From Anaerolinea sp. (lineage in GTDB: Bacteria > Chloroflexota > Anaerolineae > Anaerolineales > Anaerolineaceae), in assembly GCA_029975055.1 (NCBI GenBank), contig JARKPU010000013.1, positions 372,001 to 436,000 of the forward strand: a stretch of DNA of 64,000 bases, written 5' to 3'. Under the pieces are notes generated by a model. It had not been told where the DNA came from. It made no database searches and saw only the letters and a program-made list of their open reading frames with translations. How positions within the stretch are numbered: the first letter of the stretch is position 1; the number at the start of each line of letters is the position of its first letter. Both the position numbers and the translations under genes were made by a program. Shown in pieces: positions 1 through 8,097 of this stretch.

Positions 1-16
1 CTATGTGGAGGTTTTG

Positions 17-1231
17 ATGAAGCGCCATTTTCTATTGATCCCCCTGCTTGCCATTAGCCTGATCCTGGCGACCGGGTGTGCGTTGATCCCGACGCAAGGC
101 CAGGTCGATGAAGACGCTGTGGCGACCCAGAGCGCCGAAATTATCCAACAGGCGCGGATGACGGCAACGTTCATCGCCGTCCAAACGCAAATCGCCGACC
201 TGGCGACCAAGGCGGCCGAAGCGAACCGCCCCACCAATACCCTTGAACCAAGCGCGACAGCCGCCCAACCCACACCAACCTCGCTGCCGACGCAAACGCC
301 TTTGCCTTCGGTCACACCGCTGCCGTCCTTCACCCCGCTGCCCACGTCTACGCCGGTGCCCTCCATCACACCGATCCCATGCGACCAGGCAGGTTGGGTT
401 TCGGATATCACCATTCCGGATGGGACGGTCGTTTCTCCAGGACAGACCTTCACAAAGATCTGGAGAATCCGCAACACCGGTTCGTGCACATGGTCGACCA
501 GCTACTCGATCGTGTTCTCCTCGGGCGAACGGATGGGCGGGAGCTCTCCGCAGGCATTGAGCGCAAATATCAAGCCGGGAGAAACGGTTGACCTTTCGGT
601 GACCCTCACCGCCCCGACCACTGAAGGCAAGTATCGCAGCAGCTGGAAGCTGCGCAATGCCTCGGGCGTGGAGTTTGGGCTTGGCGGCCGGAATTCGGCC
701 TTCTGGGCGGATATCGAGGTGAAATCCTCGCCTTCGGGATATGCGTATGACTTCGTGAATTCCTACTGCGCTGCCGAATGGTCGAGTGGGTCTGGCACAC
801 TCACCTGCCCCGGCTCGGATGGAGACTCCAAAGGCTTTGTCCTGCGGGTAGATGCCATGGTGCTCGAGACCGGGACGAAAGACGACGAAGCCGGGCTGGT
901 CACTCAACCGCAGGCGATCACCGACGGCGTCATCCGCGGGAAATACCCGAGCTACAATGTGAAATCCGGCGATCACTTCAAGGCGCTGATCATGTGCGCC
1001 TACCAGGCCAAGAACTGCGATGTGAAATTCCAGCTCGATTACCAGATCGGTTCGGATTCGATCCAGACGCTGGCATCGTGGAACGAAGTGTATGACGAGA
1101 AGTACAAGAGCGTCGATGTTGACCTGAGCAGCCTGGTCGGCAAGGACGTGAAATTCATCCTGACGGTGCTGGCGAACGGGGCAATGAACCAGGATAAGGC
1201 CCAGTGGCTGGCTCCGCGCATCGTGCGGTAA
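17..1231 (+). CDS. Exported lipoprotein with NBR1-type Ig-like domain
   Basis: The protein starts with a hydrophobic signal ending in LATGC, so Cys21 is the likely lipidation site. A stretch rich in Pro and Thr (about residues 83-118) forms a linker to the outer surface. Residues about 119-240 match the NBR1-like Ig domain common in Chloroflexi surface proteins, with the WRIRNTGSCTW and YRSSWKLRN signatures. The last 160 residues form a further beta-rich, Cys-containing domain that I do not recognise. I chose the ATG because GGAGG lies five bases before it; an in-frame GTG at position 5 overlaps that ribosome site. The binding partner is unknown. A strong terminator follows, so the gene is probably the end of its transcript. 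Confidence 0.85.
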   Translation: MKRHFLLIPLLAISLILATGCALIPTQGQVDEDAVATQSAEIIQQARMTATFIAVQTQIADLATKAAEANRPTNTLEPSATAAQPTPTSLPTQTPLPSVTPLPSFTPLPTSTPVPSITPIPCDQAGWVSDITIPDGTVVSPGQTFTKIWRIRNTGSCTWSTSYSIVFSSGERMGGSSPQALSANIKPGETVDLSVTLTAPTTEGKYRSSWKLRNASGVEFGLGGRNSAFWADIEVKSSPSGYAYDFVNSYCAAEWSSGSGTLTCPGSDGDSKGFVLRVDAMVLETGTKDDEAGLVTQPQAITDGVIRGKYPSYNVKSGDHFKALIMCAYQAKNCDVKFQLDYQIGSDSIQTLASWNEVYDEKYKSVDVDLSSLVGKDVKFILTVLANGAMNQDKAQWLAPRIVR

Positions 1232-1250
1232 CTGGCTGCGTTTGAACCTG

Positions 1251-1289
1251 AACAAGAGCTGGAGGGCGTGAACCTCCAGCTCTTGTTTT
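1251..1289 (+). terminator. Intrinsic terminator after the lipoprotein gene
   Basis: A perfect 15-bp stem (1251-1265 with 1273-1287) closes a seven-base loop and runs into TTTT. It starts 20 bases after the lipoprotein stop codon. Confidence 0.9.
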
Positions 1290-1335
1290 GTGATATGATT
1301 GCGCTTGTTGGCGATTCAATCATCCCGGACTTTGT

Positions 1336-1989
1336 ATGAAATTCAAATGGCCTGTCTTCCTTAAAGTCTTTGGCAGAAGCGCTGTCGATTGGTATGACGC
1401 GTGGCTGGATATGACGCTGATCGGGATCGTCTGGCTGGTGGCGCAGGTGACGATCGTTCTAGGGCCGCCGGCGACCTTTGGGGTTTATTATGTGGTCGAC
1501 AGCATGGTGCGCACCGGAGATAACCCGGGCGTCAAAGGGCTGTTTGAAGGCGCGCGAAAGTATTTCCTGAAAGGTCTGGCCTGGGGAGCGCTTAACTGGC
1601 TTGCCGCTGCAATTGCGGTGGTGAATTTCTGGTTCTACAGCAGCCTGGAGTCTACATTTGGGATCATTGCGCGGACGTTCATCGGCATCCTCGCCGTTCT
1701 ATGGGCGGTGATGCAGTTCTATACAGCGCCCTTTATCATGGCGCAAGAAAACGAGAACCTCTTCCTGGCGCTGCGTAACAGCCTCTACCTGGTACTCGCC
1801 AGCCTGCCTTTCACATTAGGGTTGATGGTCTTTGTGGTGCTCATCATTGCCCTGAGCGGTGTGCTCATCCTGCCGGCGTTCCTTGGCCTGCCGATGCTGA
1901 TCGCTGTGCTCGGGTGCAGGGCGCTTTACGACCGGCTGGAAGCGTATGGCTTGAAGAAGAAGGACCCTGAACCTAGAGAGGTTGGGTAA
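1336..1989 (+). CDS. DUF624/YesL-like membrane protein
   Basis: This 217-residue protein has about five hydrophobic membrane segments and a short charged C-terminus (KKKDPEPREVG). The overall pattern, with a conserved early segment reading LGPPATFGVYYVV and a later QNEN region, resembles the DUF624/YesL family of small integral membrane proteins, whose function is not settled. Family members in Firmicutes often sit next to sugar-uptake genes, but no such genes are here. The last 17 bases overlap the end of the convergent gene on the other strand, so the two transcripts overlap and no terminator can separate them. Family assignment is from the sequence pattern only. Confidence 0.65.
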   Translation: MKFKWPVFLKVFGRSAVDWYDAWLDMTLIGIVWLVAQVTIVLGPPATFGVYYVVDSMVRTGDNPGVKGLFEGARKYFLKGLAWGALNWLAAAIAVVNFWFYSSLESTFGIIARTFIGILAVLWAVMQFYTAPFIMAQENENLFLALRNSLYLVLASLPFTLGLMVFVVLIIALSGVLILPAFLGLPMLIAVLGCRALYDRLEAYGLKKKDPEPREVG

Positions 1990-2713
1990 CCGTTTTCCGC
2001 GAGCGGGCATCTTTGATGGCATACGGCAGGTAGAACAACCCAACGAACGCCATTCCCAGCAACTCAATAATAGCGATATACCACGGCCAGGGCGGAAGCA
2101 CGTCCAGGAGGCTGGCGGTTTCAGGTTTGTGGGCGGTGAACAGGTAATTGCTCTGGATGAGCAGATTCAAAGCAGTGATGGCAACCAGGTAGATATTGCT
2201 GCCGATAAAAACGCGCAAGACCGAGCGCGGGTAGGGCCGGAAGCCTTCCACAAAGGTCATATAGAGCGCTGCGGTGACGATCAACCCGTGAGAGACGAAC
2301 ACCTGGAAGTAACGGAAGTGGGGAAAGGCATAGATGCCCAGGTCGGGCGTTAATAGGGCCTGCAGGGCGCCGGCAATGCCTATCAGATACGCAAATTCGT
2401 AGATTGCGTAATTCTTTCTCACCAGCATGTAGGCGCTCAGCCAGACGAGGACGCTGCAAAGGTGCAGGGGGAGCATGGTTTGCACCCTCCACTGCCCGGT
2501 GACCAGGTTCCACAGATGCCATAGAACCTCGTTGGCCACCAGCACTGCCGCCATGCCATACCTCAAGCGCTTCCGCGCGGCTTCGCTCAAGGCGTGCCTC
2601 GAAAGGATGATAACGAGGTTCAGGCAAACGATCACCGCCAGCGCCGCCAGGTGCGATGGTGAAAACAGAATGAACGGGCCGCCGACGAACTCTCGCGCGA
2701 AGAACTGGTCCAT
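1973..2713 (-). CDS. YwaF/TIGR02206-type integral membrane protein
   Basis: This is a multi-pass membrane protein of about 246 residues with six to seven hydrophobic segments. Motifs such as LPLHLCSVLVWLSA and a central FPHFRYFQVFVSHG are typical of the TIGR02206 (YwaF) family, which has no established role. I chose the ATG because AGGTGA sits directly upstream; a GTG two codons earlier is part of that ribosome site and less likely. The gene is convergent with and overlaps the preceding plus-strand membrane protein gene at their 3' ends. Confidence 0.75.
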   Translation of the reverse strand: MDQFFAREFVGGPFILFSPSHLAALAVIVCLNLVIILSRHALSEAARKRLRYGMAAVLVANEVLWHLWNLVTGQWRVQTMLPLHLCSVLVWLSAYMLVRKNYAIYEFAYLIGIAGALQALLTPDLGIYAFPHFRYFQVFVSHGLIVTAALYMTFVEGFRPYPRSVLRVFIGSNIYLVAITALNLLIQSNYLFTAHKPETASLLDVLPPWPWYIAIIELLGMAFVGLFYLPYAIKDARSRKTVTQPL

Positions 2714-2774
2714 GGTCACCTCGGATGACGATGCAGGTTAGTTTATCTCGAGCAATCCAGACATGATTAAGAAA

Positions 2775-2798
2775 CAGGCCGGTGATTCGACCGGCCTG
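2775..2798 (-). terminator. Terminator after secF
   Basis: A perfect 9-bp GC-rich stem (2775-2783 with 2790-2798) with a six-base loop lies just past the secF stop and is followed on the minus strand by TTTCTT. It would end the secD-secF transcript. Confidence 0.8.
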
Positions 2799-2820
2799 TG
2801 AATGTGACTGACCAGGGTAA

Positions 2821-3744
2821 TTACGCCGCAGCGGGCTTTCCGCGGTTGAACCAGGTTTTCCATTCCTTCTTCTCCCAGATCACCAGCGCCGGAGCGGCGA
2901 TGAAGATGGAAGAATAGGTGCCCATAAACAGGCCGACCAGTAAGATAACGGCGAACTCGCGCAAGGTCACACCGCCGAAGAGGGCCAGTGCAAGGAGCAT
3001 GTATTCCACGGTCATCAACTGCGTGTTGATCGAGCGCTGCAGGGTTTGGATGATGGAATGATTGGCGAGCTTTTCGAAATCGAGCTTGCGGTAGATGTTG
3101 GTGTTCTCGCGAATCCGGTCGAACACGACCACCTTATCCTGCACCGAGAAGCCAATGACCGATAGCAAGGCTGTGAGGAAGAGTGAATCCACCTGCCAGC
3201 CAAACAGCTTCCCGCCAATGGACACAAGACTGATCACGACCAGCACGTCATGAACCATGGCGATGATCGCGCAGACACCGTAGCGGAAGGCGTTCGGGAT
3301 GCCGCGGAAGGCGAAGGTGATGTAAATGATGACCGCCAGCGCCGCCAGCCCAACTGCCAGGGCAGCGCGCCCGGCTACTTCCTGGCCAATCGTCGGGCCG
3401 ACGCTGTCGAACTTGAGCACGGTGACCGTTTCGCCCAGTTTGTCTTCGAGCGCGCTCACCACCTTCGCACGGGCTTCATCGGTCATGAAGGACGAGCGAA
3501 TCTGGAGGGAGTTGCTGCTGGTGGTGGTCACCTGCGCATCGGTCAGATCGAAGTTGTTATAGACGGCGAGGATATCATCGGTGGTGGGCAGCTTGCCGGA
3601 AGAGAATTGAACCTCCAGCAAGGTACCGCCCTTGAAGTCAATCGATAGAGGCAAACCGGAGACCGCCATGACGATCAGACCGGGAACAATCAACAGCAAA
3701 GAGATGGCGAAGAAGAAATAACGCTTACCGAGGATGTCCAGCAT
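2821..3744 (-). CDS. secF: Protein translocase subunit SecF
   Basis: SecF works with SecD in the cytoplasmic membrane to pull secreted proteins through SecYEG using the ion gradient. The 307-residue chain has the SecF layout: a first membrane helix, the extracellular SIDFKGGTLLEVQF segment, then five more helices. The diagnostic helix-4 motif appears as SVQDKVVVFDRIREN, near the usual SINDTVVVFDRIREN. The gene follows secD with a nine-base gap, so both are surely cotranscribed, and a terminator comes right after it. Confidence 0.95.
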   Translation of the reverse strand: MLDILGKRYFFFAISLLLIVPGLIVMAVSGLPLSIDFKGGTLLEVQFSSGKLPTTDDILAVYNNFDLTDAQVTTTSSNSLQIRSSFMTDEARAKVVSALEDKLGETVTVLKFDSVGPTIGQEVAGRAALAVGLAALAVIIYITFAFRGIPNAFRYGVCAIIAMVHDVLVVISLVSIGGKLFGWQVDSLFLTALLSVIGFSVQDKVVVFDRIRENTNIYRKLDFEKLANHSIIQTLQRSINTQLMTVEYMLLALALFGGVTLREFAVILLVGLFMGTYSSIFIAAPALVIWEKKEWKTWFNRGKPAAA

Positions 3745-3753
3745 GGCGAGCTC

Positions 3754-5175
3754 CTATTCCTGTACCCCAAACCACTTCAACTGCTTGGCTTGCGGCTTCC
3801 AGCGGTCGATCAACACGGTCATGAAGGTGCGAGTGACAACCAAAGCAGTGAACAGGGAGACGATGATGCCTAACGCGAGCGTAAAGGCAAACCCCTTGAC
3901 GATGGTGGCGCCAAACTGGGAACCAAACCAGTAGAGGATTACGCAAGTGATGAAGGTGGCGATGTTCGAGTCACGGATGGAAGGCAGCGCGCGCTTCCAG
4001 GCCAGATCGAGGGCTTGCAAGAAAGTACGGCCTGAGCGAAGCTCCTCTTTGAAGCGCTCGAAAATCAAGATGTTCGCATCCAGGGCGCTGCCCGTACTCA
4101 ACAAGAACCCGGCAATGCCTGGGAGCGTGAGGGTGACGGGAATGAGCTTGAACAGCACCAGAGTGATCAGAGCGTAGATGATGATCGAAAGGTCGGCCAG
4201 CAGCCCGGGCACGCGGTAATAGATGCCCATGAACAGGATCACAATGGCGAACCCGACGATCCCGGCGATGAGGCTTTTATTGAGCGAGTCTTCGCCAAGG
4301 GTAGGGCCAATGACGCGGCTCTCGACCACCTTGAAGGGGATGGGCAGCGCGCCGTAGCGCATCTGAATGGCAAGGTTGTTCGCCTCATCGAGGGTGAAGC
4401 TGCCGGTGATGCGCCCCTGTCCATCGGGGATCGCGCTTTCGATCGTGGGGGCCGAGATGATCTTTTTGTCGAGAACAATCGCGAGGATCTTGCCAACGTT
4501 GGCGCTGGTGTAGTCACGGAAGATTTGCGCGCCTTCGGTGGTCAGGACAAAGTTGATTTCATACCCGCCGGTGGTGGTGGTGGACACAGCGACCGACTTG
4601 AGCATCTTGCCGGTCATAATCGTCTTGTACACCGTGGCGGGCGCTTCAGGGGTGGGGGTAGGAGCGCCTTCGGGCAGCGGGGTGGCGGTTGGGAGAGAGG
4701 GATCAACCGTCGGGGTGGGCTGTGGAGTGGCTTCCGCGCCGGTGCCTGAGCCAAAGTCGGTCTGGATGATCGTTCCCTCGTTGAGCCGAGTGGTGCCCAG
4801 GTCGACAAATTCGAGCAAGCCGGTCTCTTTGATGACGGAGATGACCCGTTCAGGGTCCGACAGCCCCGGGAACTCGCCGACGATGCGGCGTTCACCGGCG
4901 ACCTGGAAAACATTTTCCGAAACGCCGAGGGCGTTGGTGCGGTTCTCGAGGATCTGGCGGGCATCTTCCATGGATTGCACATCAACGGTTGTCGATGCCG
5001 GAAGATCGGCTTCCAGGAGTACCTGAACGCCGCCGCGCAAATCCAGGCCTAAGACGACCTGCATACTTCTGTAAAAATTACCGATTGAAATTCCGGGATT
5101 GCTGGGCAGGTTTTGCCAGATGACCAGCCCCAGGAGGAGGGCGATCACGAGCAATGTGATGTATGGGCGCCTCAT
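3754..5175 (-). CDS. secD: Protein translocase subunit SecD
   Basis: SecD is the partner of SecF in the membrane-embedded, ion-driven arm of the Sec export machine. The 473-residue protein has an N-terminal helix, the [15 protein letters not shown] motif, a periplasmic P1 region, and five C-terminal helices with the conserved [16 protein letters not shown] motif. About 45 residues rich in Pro and Thr, resembling a surface linker, are inserted in the P1 head region between GSGTG and the VYKT strand. The start is the ATG with GGAGG nine bases upstream; an earlier in-frame GTG precedes that site and is rejected. Confidence 0.95.
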   Translation of the reverse strand: MRRPYITLLVIALLLGLVIWQNLPSNPGISIGNFYRSMQVVLGLDLRGGVQVLLEADLPASTTVDVQSMEDARQILENRTNALGVSENVFQVAGERRIVGEFPGLSDPERVISVIKETGLLEFVDLGTTRLNEGTIIQTDFGSGTGAEATPQPTPTVDPSLPTATPLPEGAPTPTPEAPATVYKTIMTGKMLKSVAVSTTTTGGYEINFVLTTEGAQIFRDYTSANVGKILAIVLDKKIISAPTIESAIPDGQGRITGSFTLDEANNLAIQMRYGALPIPFKVVESRVIGPTLGEDSLNKSLIAGIVGFAIVILFMGIYYRVPGLLADLSIIIYALITLVLFKLIPVTLTLPGIAGFLLSTGSALDANILIFERFKEELRSGRTFLQALDLAWKRALPSIRDSNIATFITCVILYWFGSQFGATIVKGFAFTLALGIIVSLFTALVVTRTFMTVLIDRWKPQAKQLKWFGVQE

Positions 5176-5203
5176 TCTACGATAGCCTCCGATGCACACA
5201 AAT

Positions 5204-5220
5204 GCCAGCCAACGGCTGGC
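5204..5220. other. Small hairpin upstream of secD
   Basis: A perfect 7-bp inverted repeat (GCCAGCC with GGCTGGC, three-base loop) sits between the P-loop protein gene and secD. No T-run follows on the minus strand, so it is either a weak attenuator or an mRNA structure in the secD leader. Confidence 0.35.
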
Positions 5221-5240
5221 GTTAGCTGGTGATTATACTC

Positions 5241-5624
5241 TTATTGAGTCGGCATGAGTAGGGGATAATTTTCGCGGAGGAAGCCAAGCACCAGCTGGAG
5301 AACCTGGGCTTCGGTGTAGGGGTCGGTTAAAAGGTAATAATCGGCATGCTCGCGGGCATGGCCAAGGCGGCGCTGCTGTTCTGCATATTCGTCGAAATTC
5401 CAGTTCAAACGTTTTCGCCGGGCAGATTGCTCGAATGTGACATCCAGAAAAATGAGCACATCCGGGTTGGTGATGCGCTGCCACATGTAGGGAACGAAGG
5501 AGTGTTCCTGGGCGATGTGATGGATTTCGATGCCCGCCTGCTTCATGTTACGGACGAGAGTGGATTTGCCGGCCGTACAAGGCCCAACAACACCTATGAC
5601 CGGGTTGGCTTTATCGGTTCTCAT
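5241..5624 (-). CDS. Small P-loop nucleotide-binding protein (kinase-like)
   Basis: The 127-residue protein opens with a Walker A motif, GPCTAGKST, at residues 14-22, and then follows the alpha/beta pattern of small nucleoside or shikimate-type kinases, including an IFLDVTFEQSARRKR segment that could be a lid with arginines. It is shorter than typical nucleotide kinases (about 180 residues), so substrate and activity cannot be told. The ATG lies inside the end of the upstream channel-like TrkA gene (14-base overlap), which suggests translational coupling in a three-gene operon with the SpoIIE-like phosphatase. An earlier GTG further inside that gene is less likely. Confidence 0.7.
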   Translation of the reverse strand: MRTDKANPVIGVVGPCTAGKSTLVRNMKQAGIEIHHIAQEHSFVPYMWQRITNPDVLIFLDVTFEQSARRKRLNWNFDEYAEQQRRLGHAREHADYYLLTDPYTEAQVLQLVLGFLRENYPLLMPTQ

Positions 5625-6657
5625 GCAGCAACTGGTTGATGCGTTCGGGTGTGCCAAACACCGCCAGCGAGGCGCCTTTGCTGATCTGGATCGAACCTTC
5701 AGGGTGAAAATAGGATTGATGATCTTGCTGCAGGTACACCAGGCTGGTCTGGTACTGTTCTTCGATCTCGTTCACCGTCAAACCGGCCAGGCCGGATTTT
5801 TCGCGCACTTCCAGCCGGGCCAGGATGTGCGGCTGGCCTTCTACGGTGATCGGCGGGGTGATATCCACGCTGGATGCCGCCGCGGCGAACAACGGCGCGG
5901 CCATGCCCGTGGCGGAAAGGGCGCGGAAACCAAATTGAGATTGAAGTGAGTCAGCGAATTCATCGTCGAAGATGCGGATGACGACTTCGATCGCCGGGTT
6001 CAGGCTGCGGGCTTTCAAGGCAATTTCCAGGTTGAGGCTGTCATCTTGCGTGCAGAGCATGATGGTGCGTGCGCGGGGCACACCGGCCGCGGTGAGGATG
6101 TCCAGGCGGGTTGCGTCATCTTCGATCACGGGAATTCCGAGCGCCTGGAGCTGCTCGGTGAGGTGCGGTTTGGAAGCAAGTTCGATGACCACCACTTCCT
6201 GCCCGATATCATACAGGCGGCGGACGACCCGGTACCCCAAGTGTCCCAGGCCGACGAGGACTATATGCTTGTTGAACGTGGATGCAACAGCCATCTGCCA
6301 GTCCTTTCCACGCGCGCGGCGATTAAAGAACAGGATGCCAAAGTCTGCCAGCCCAAGGGCCAAAATGGCTGTGCCGGCGATCGGCATGATGAAGTAAAAG
6401 GCTTGCAGGTACCACGCATCCGGGAATGGCTCAACCGGCTGGAGGAAGGTGAGGGTGAGCACATCGTACACCGCTTCAGTGAATGAACCCGACCCGATCG
6501 GCGAGCCTTTTGCCAGGTTGTGGTAGAGGAAGCCTGCTCCGAGGATCAACAGGATGAAGAAAATAAGCGGCTGGCGAAATTCCCTCAGTAAGATCCGGGT
6601 GTCTCGCCAGCCGGCCAGAAAGCGCCTCCACCTGCGCCGGTTCACATTGGGCCGCAT
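5611..6657 (-). CDS. Two-helix channel-like protein with TrkA/RCK domains
   Basis: The N-terminus has two membrane helices (about residues 30-48 and 82-105) around a pore-loop-like region, as in bacterial two-helix potassium channels. A Rossmann TrkA-N domain follows (VLVGLGHLGYRVVRRL), and a TrkA-C-like domain ends the protein. The pore region reads TLTFLQPVEPFPDAW where a potassium channel would have TVGYGD, so the selectivity filter is missing. It may bind NAD(H) or nucleotides and sense or move something other than potassium. The ATG follows the SpoIIE-like gene stop by five bases; an overlapping TTG three codons earlier is an alternative start. Confidence 0.8.
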   Translation of the reverse strand: MRPNVNRRRWRRFLAGWRDTRILLREFRQPLIFFILLILGAGFLYHNLAKGSPIGSGSFTEAVYDVLTLTFLQPVEPFPDAWYLQAFYFIMPIAGTAILALGLADFGILFFNRRARGKDWQMAVASTFNKHIVLVGLGHLGYRVVRRLYDIGQEVVVIELASKPHLTEQLQALGIPVIEDDATRLDILTAAGVPRARTIMLCTQDDSLNLEIALKARSLNPAIEVVIRIFDDEFADSLQSQFGFRALSATGMAAPLFAAAASSVDITPPITVEGQPHILARLEVREKSGLAGLTVNEIEEQYQTSLVYLQQDHQSYFHPEGSIQISKGASLAVFGTPERINQLLHENR

Positions 6658-6662
6658 AGGGG

Positions 6663-7382
6663 TCAATCGCTGGAAGCCGGCCCGACCGGGAGGCTGACCG
6701 TCATCCTGCGCACTTCGTCAACATTCCTGCTTAAAACGCGCAACACCACCACGCTCATATCGTCATTTGGGCGGTTTTGATCCAGCCGCATCGCCTGGGC
6801 GAGCAACGCGTCGGCGATCTGCTGCGCGCTGGGATCCTGGTCTTCGAGGAGCGACTCGAGCAAAGTGCACAGGTCGAAAGGTTCGCCGTAGCGTTCACCG
6901 GCGGTGATGATGCCGTCGGTATACATGACGATCGTCGTGCCGTCTTCGAGCGGCATTTCGCTGATCGCCGGGCGGATGTTACGGGAGGTTCCGATTGGCG
7001 TGCTTTCGGATGCAAGGCATTCGATGCGGTCTCCCTGAGCGATGAATACCGGGCAGCGGTTATTGCGGGTGATGACGATGGTGTTCGTCTGCAGGTCGGC
7101 TGAGAGAATATTGAGCGAGGCCGAGACTTTTCCGGCCCGTTCGGTATATAGTTGATCTGATGCGGCGCGTGCCGCGGCACCATCGCGCACGCCTTCGGCC
7201 AGCAGGCTGATGACCTTTCGCACCACCATCGAGGAGATTACCTTCGCACCCCTGCCGGAAGTTTGCCCATCCGCAAGGACGACAGAGACGCCGCCGTTCG
7301 GACGCTCGGTCACTTCGAGCGTATCTCCGCTTTCTGAGGTGGCGTATTTGTTGATTTTCGCTACAGCAATCTGAATTTCCAT
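6663..7382 (-). CDS. SpoIIE/PP2C-type serine phosphatase domain protein
   Basis: This 239-residue protein is a stand-alone SpoIIE-type phosphatase domain. It has the two acidic metal-binding regions expected for the PP2C fold: VVLADGQTSGRG near residue 36, YTDGIITAGERYG in the middle and NDDMSVVVLRV near the end. Such proteins dephosphorylate anti-anti-sigma factors or other phosphoserine targets; no sensor domain and no sigma-factor partner gene lie next to it. It heads a tight operon with the channel-like TrkA protein and a P-loop protein, which suggests the three act together. No clear ribosome site precedes the ATG. Confidence 0.8.
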   Translation of the reverse strand: MEIQIAVAKINKYATSESGDTLEVTERPNGGVSVVLADGQTSGRGAKVISSMVVRKVISLLAEGVRDGAAARAASDQLYTERAGKVSASLNILSADLQTNTIVITRNNRCPVFIAQGDRIECLASESTPIGTSRNIRPAISEMPLEDGTTIVMYTDGIITAGERYGEPFDLCTLLESLLEDQDPSAQQIADALLAQAMRLDQNRPNDDMSVVVLRVLSRNVDEVRRMTVSLPVGPASSD

Positions 7383-7398
7383 GGTTTGATTTTAATAC

Positions 7399-7427
7399 AA
7401 AAGCGGGTGATTTTTACACCCGCTTTT
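7399..7427 (-). terminator. Terminator overlapping the methyltransferase stop
   Basis: An 11-bp stem (7399-7409 with 7417-7427) carries the methyltransferase stop codon in its loop, and on the minus strand ends in TTTTG followed by an AT-rich stretch. It separates the methyltransferase from the phosphatase gene. Confidence 0.8.
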
Positions 7428-8085
7428 CGTTTTTCGTAGCAATGAGGAGCAGGAAGCTGGTGTTGTTTCGCTCCTCCCAGCGCACATTGGCGGCGAGGCC
7501 AACTTGCGTGTAGACATCGGCGATACGGGGGAATACTTTGCGGGGCGGCGCCGATTGGCCGGTGGCCTTGAACAGCCAGTTGATCAAGGCTGCCGGTAAA
7601 CCGGGTTTCGAGGGCCGGGCAGCCAGAAGGACGATCAATTTGCCGCCGGGGCACAGGATGCGTTCGATCTCGGTGGCGGTTTCGGGACGGAGAATATATG
7701 GAGTGGGGAAAGTGGCGCAAACACAATCGAAACAGGATGAGGGGTAGGGCAGAGCTTCGGCCCTGGCGCGCAAGACGCGGGGGGGATATCGCGGGCGCAG
7801 CCGTCGGGAGGCCAGAAGTGCCATTTGATGGCTCTCATCGGCCCCGAAGGCCTTGAAACCGGCTGCTTCGAGGGCCGCCAGCAGGTGACCCGGCCCGAAC
7901 CCAAGCTCGAGGATGCGCTTGCCCTGCAGATAGGGGATGATTTCTATCACCCAGCCCTTCCAGCGCCCCAGCGAGGCTGCCCAGGCGACCGGATCGTATG
8001 CCCACGCAGCGTCATGATATAGATGCTTGAAGAAAAAGGCCAGGAACCGTTCGATGAAGCTGGTTGGGGGAGTCTTGTTTTCCAT
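7414..8085 (-). CDS. Class I SAM-dependent methyltransferase
   Basis: The 223-residue protein has SAM-binding motif I as LELGFGPGHLLAAL near residue 60, a GADES acidic loop, and an ERILCPGGKLIVL motif typical of the UbiE/Methyltransf_11 group. The short N-terminal helical region with FFKHLYHDAAWAYD is shared by many Chloroflexi and cyanobacterial methyltransferases of unknown substrate. It lies 12 bases downstream of an MFS transporter gene, so the two may share a transcript. The ATG is preferred to the adjacent TTG. The acceptor molecule is not known. Confidence 0.85.
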   Translation of the reverse strand: MENKTPPTSFIERFLAFFFKHLYHDAAWAYDPVAWAASLGRWKGWVIEIIPYLQGKRILELGFGPGHLLAALEAAGFKAFGADESHQMALLASRRLRPRYPPRVLRARAEALPYPSSCFDCVCATFPTPYILRPETATEIERILCPGGKLIVLLAARPSKPGLPAALINWLFKATGQSAPPRKVFPRIADVYTQVGLAANVRWEERNNTSFLLLIATKNEKRV

Positions 8086-8097
8086 CAACAGAACTGC

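Noticed and set aside
32..1255. 407-codon minus-strand frame opposite the lipoprotein
   Set aside because: The plus strand has a lipobox, an Ig-like domain, a ribosome site and a terminator; the reverse frame has no motif.
5201..5225. Terminator of the P-loop gene before secD
   Set aside because: The hairpin lacks a U-run on the minus strand, so I list it only as a small structure.
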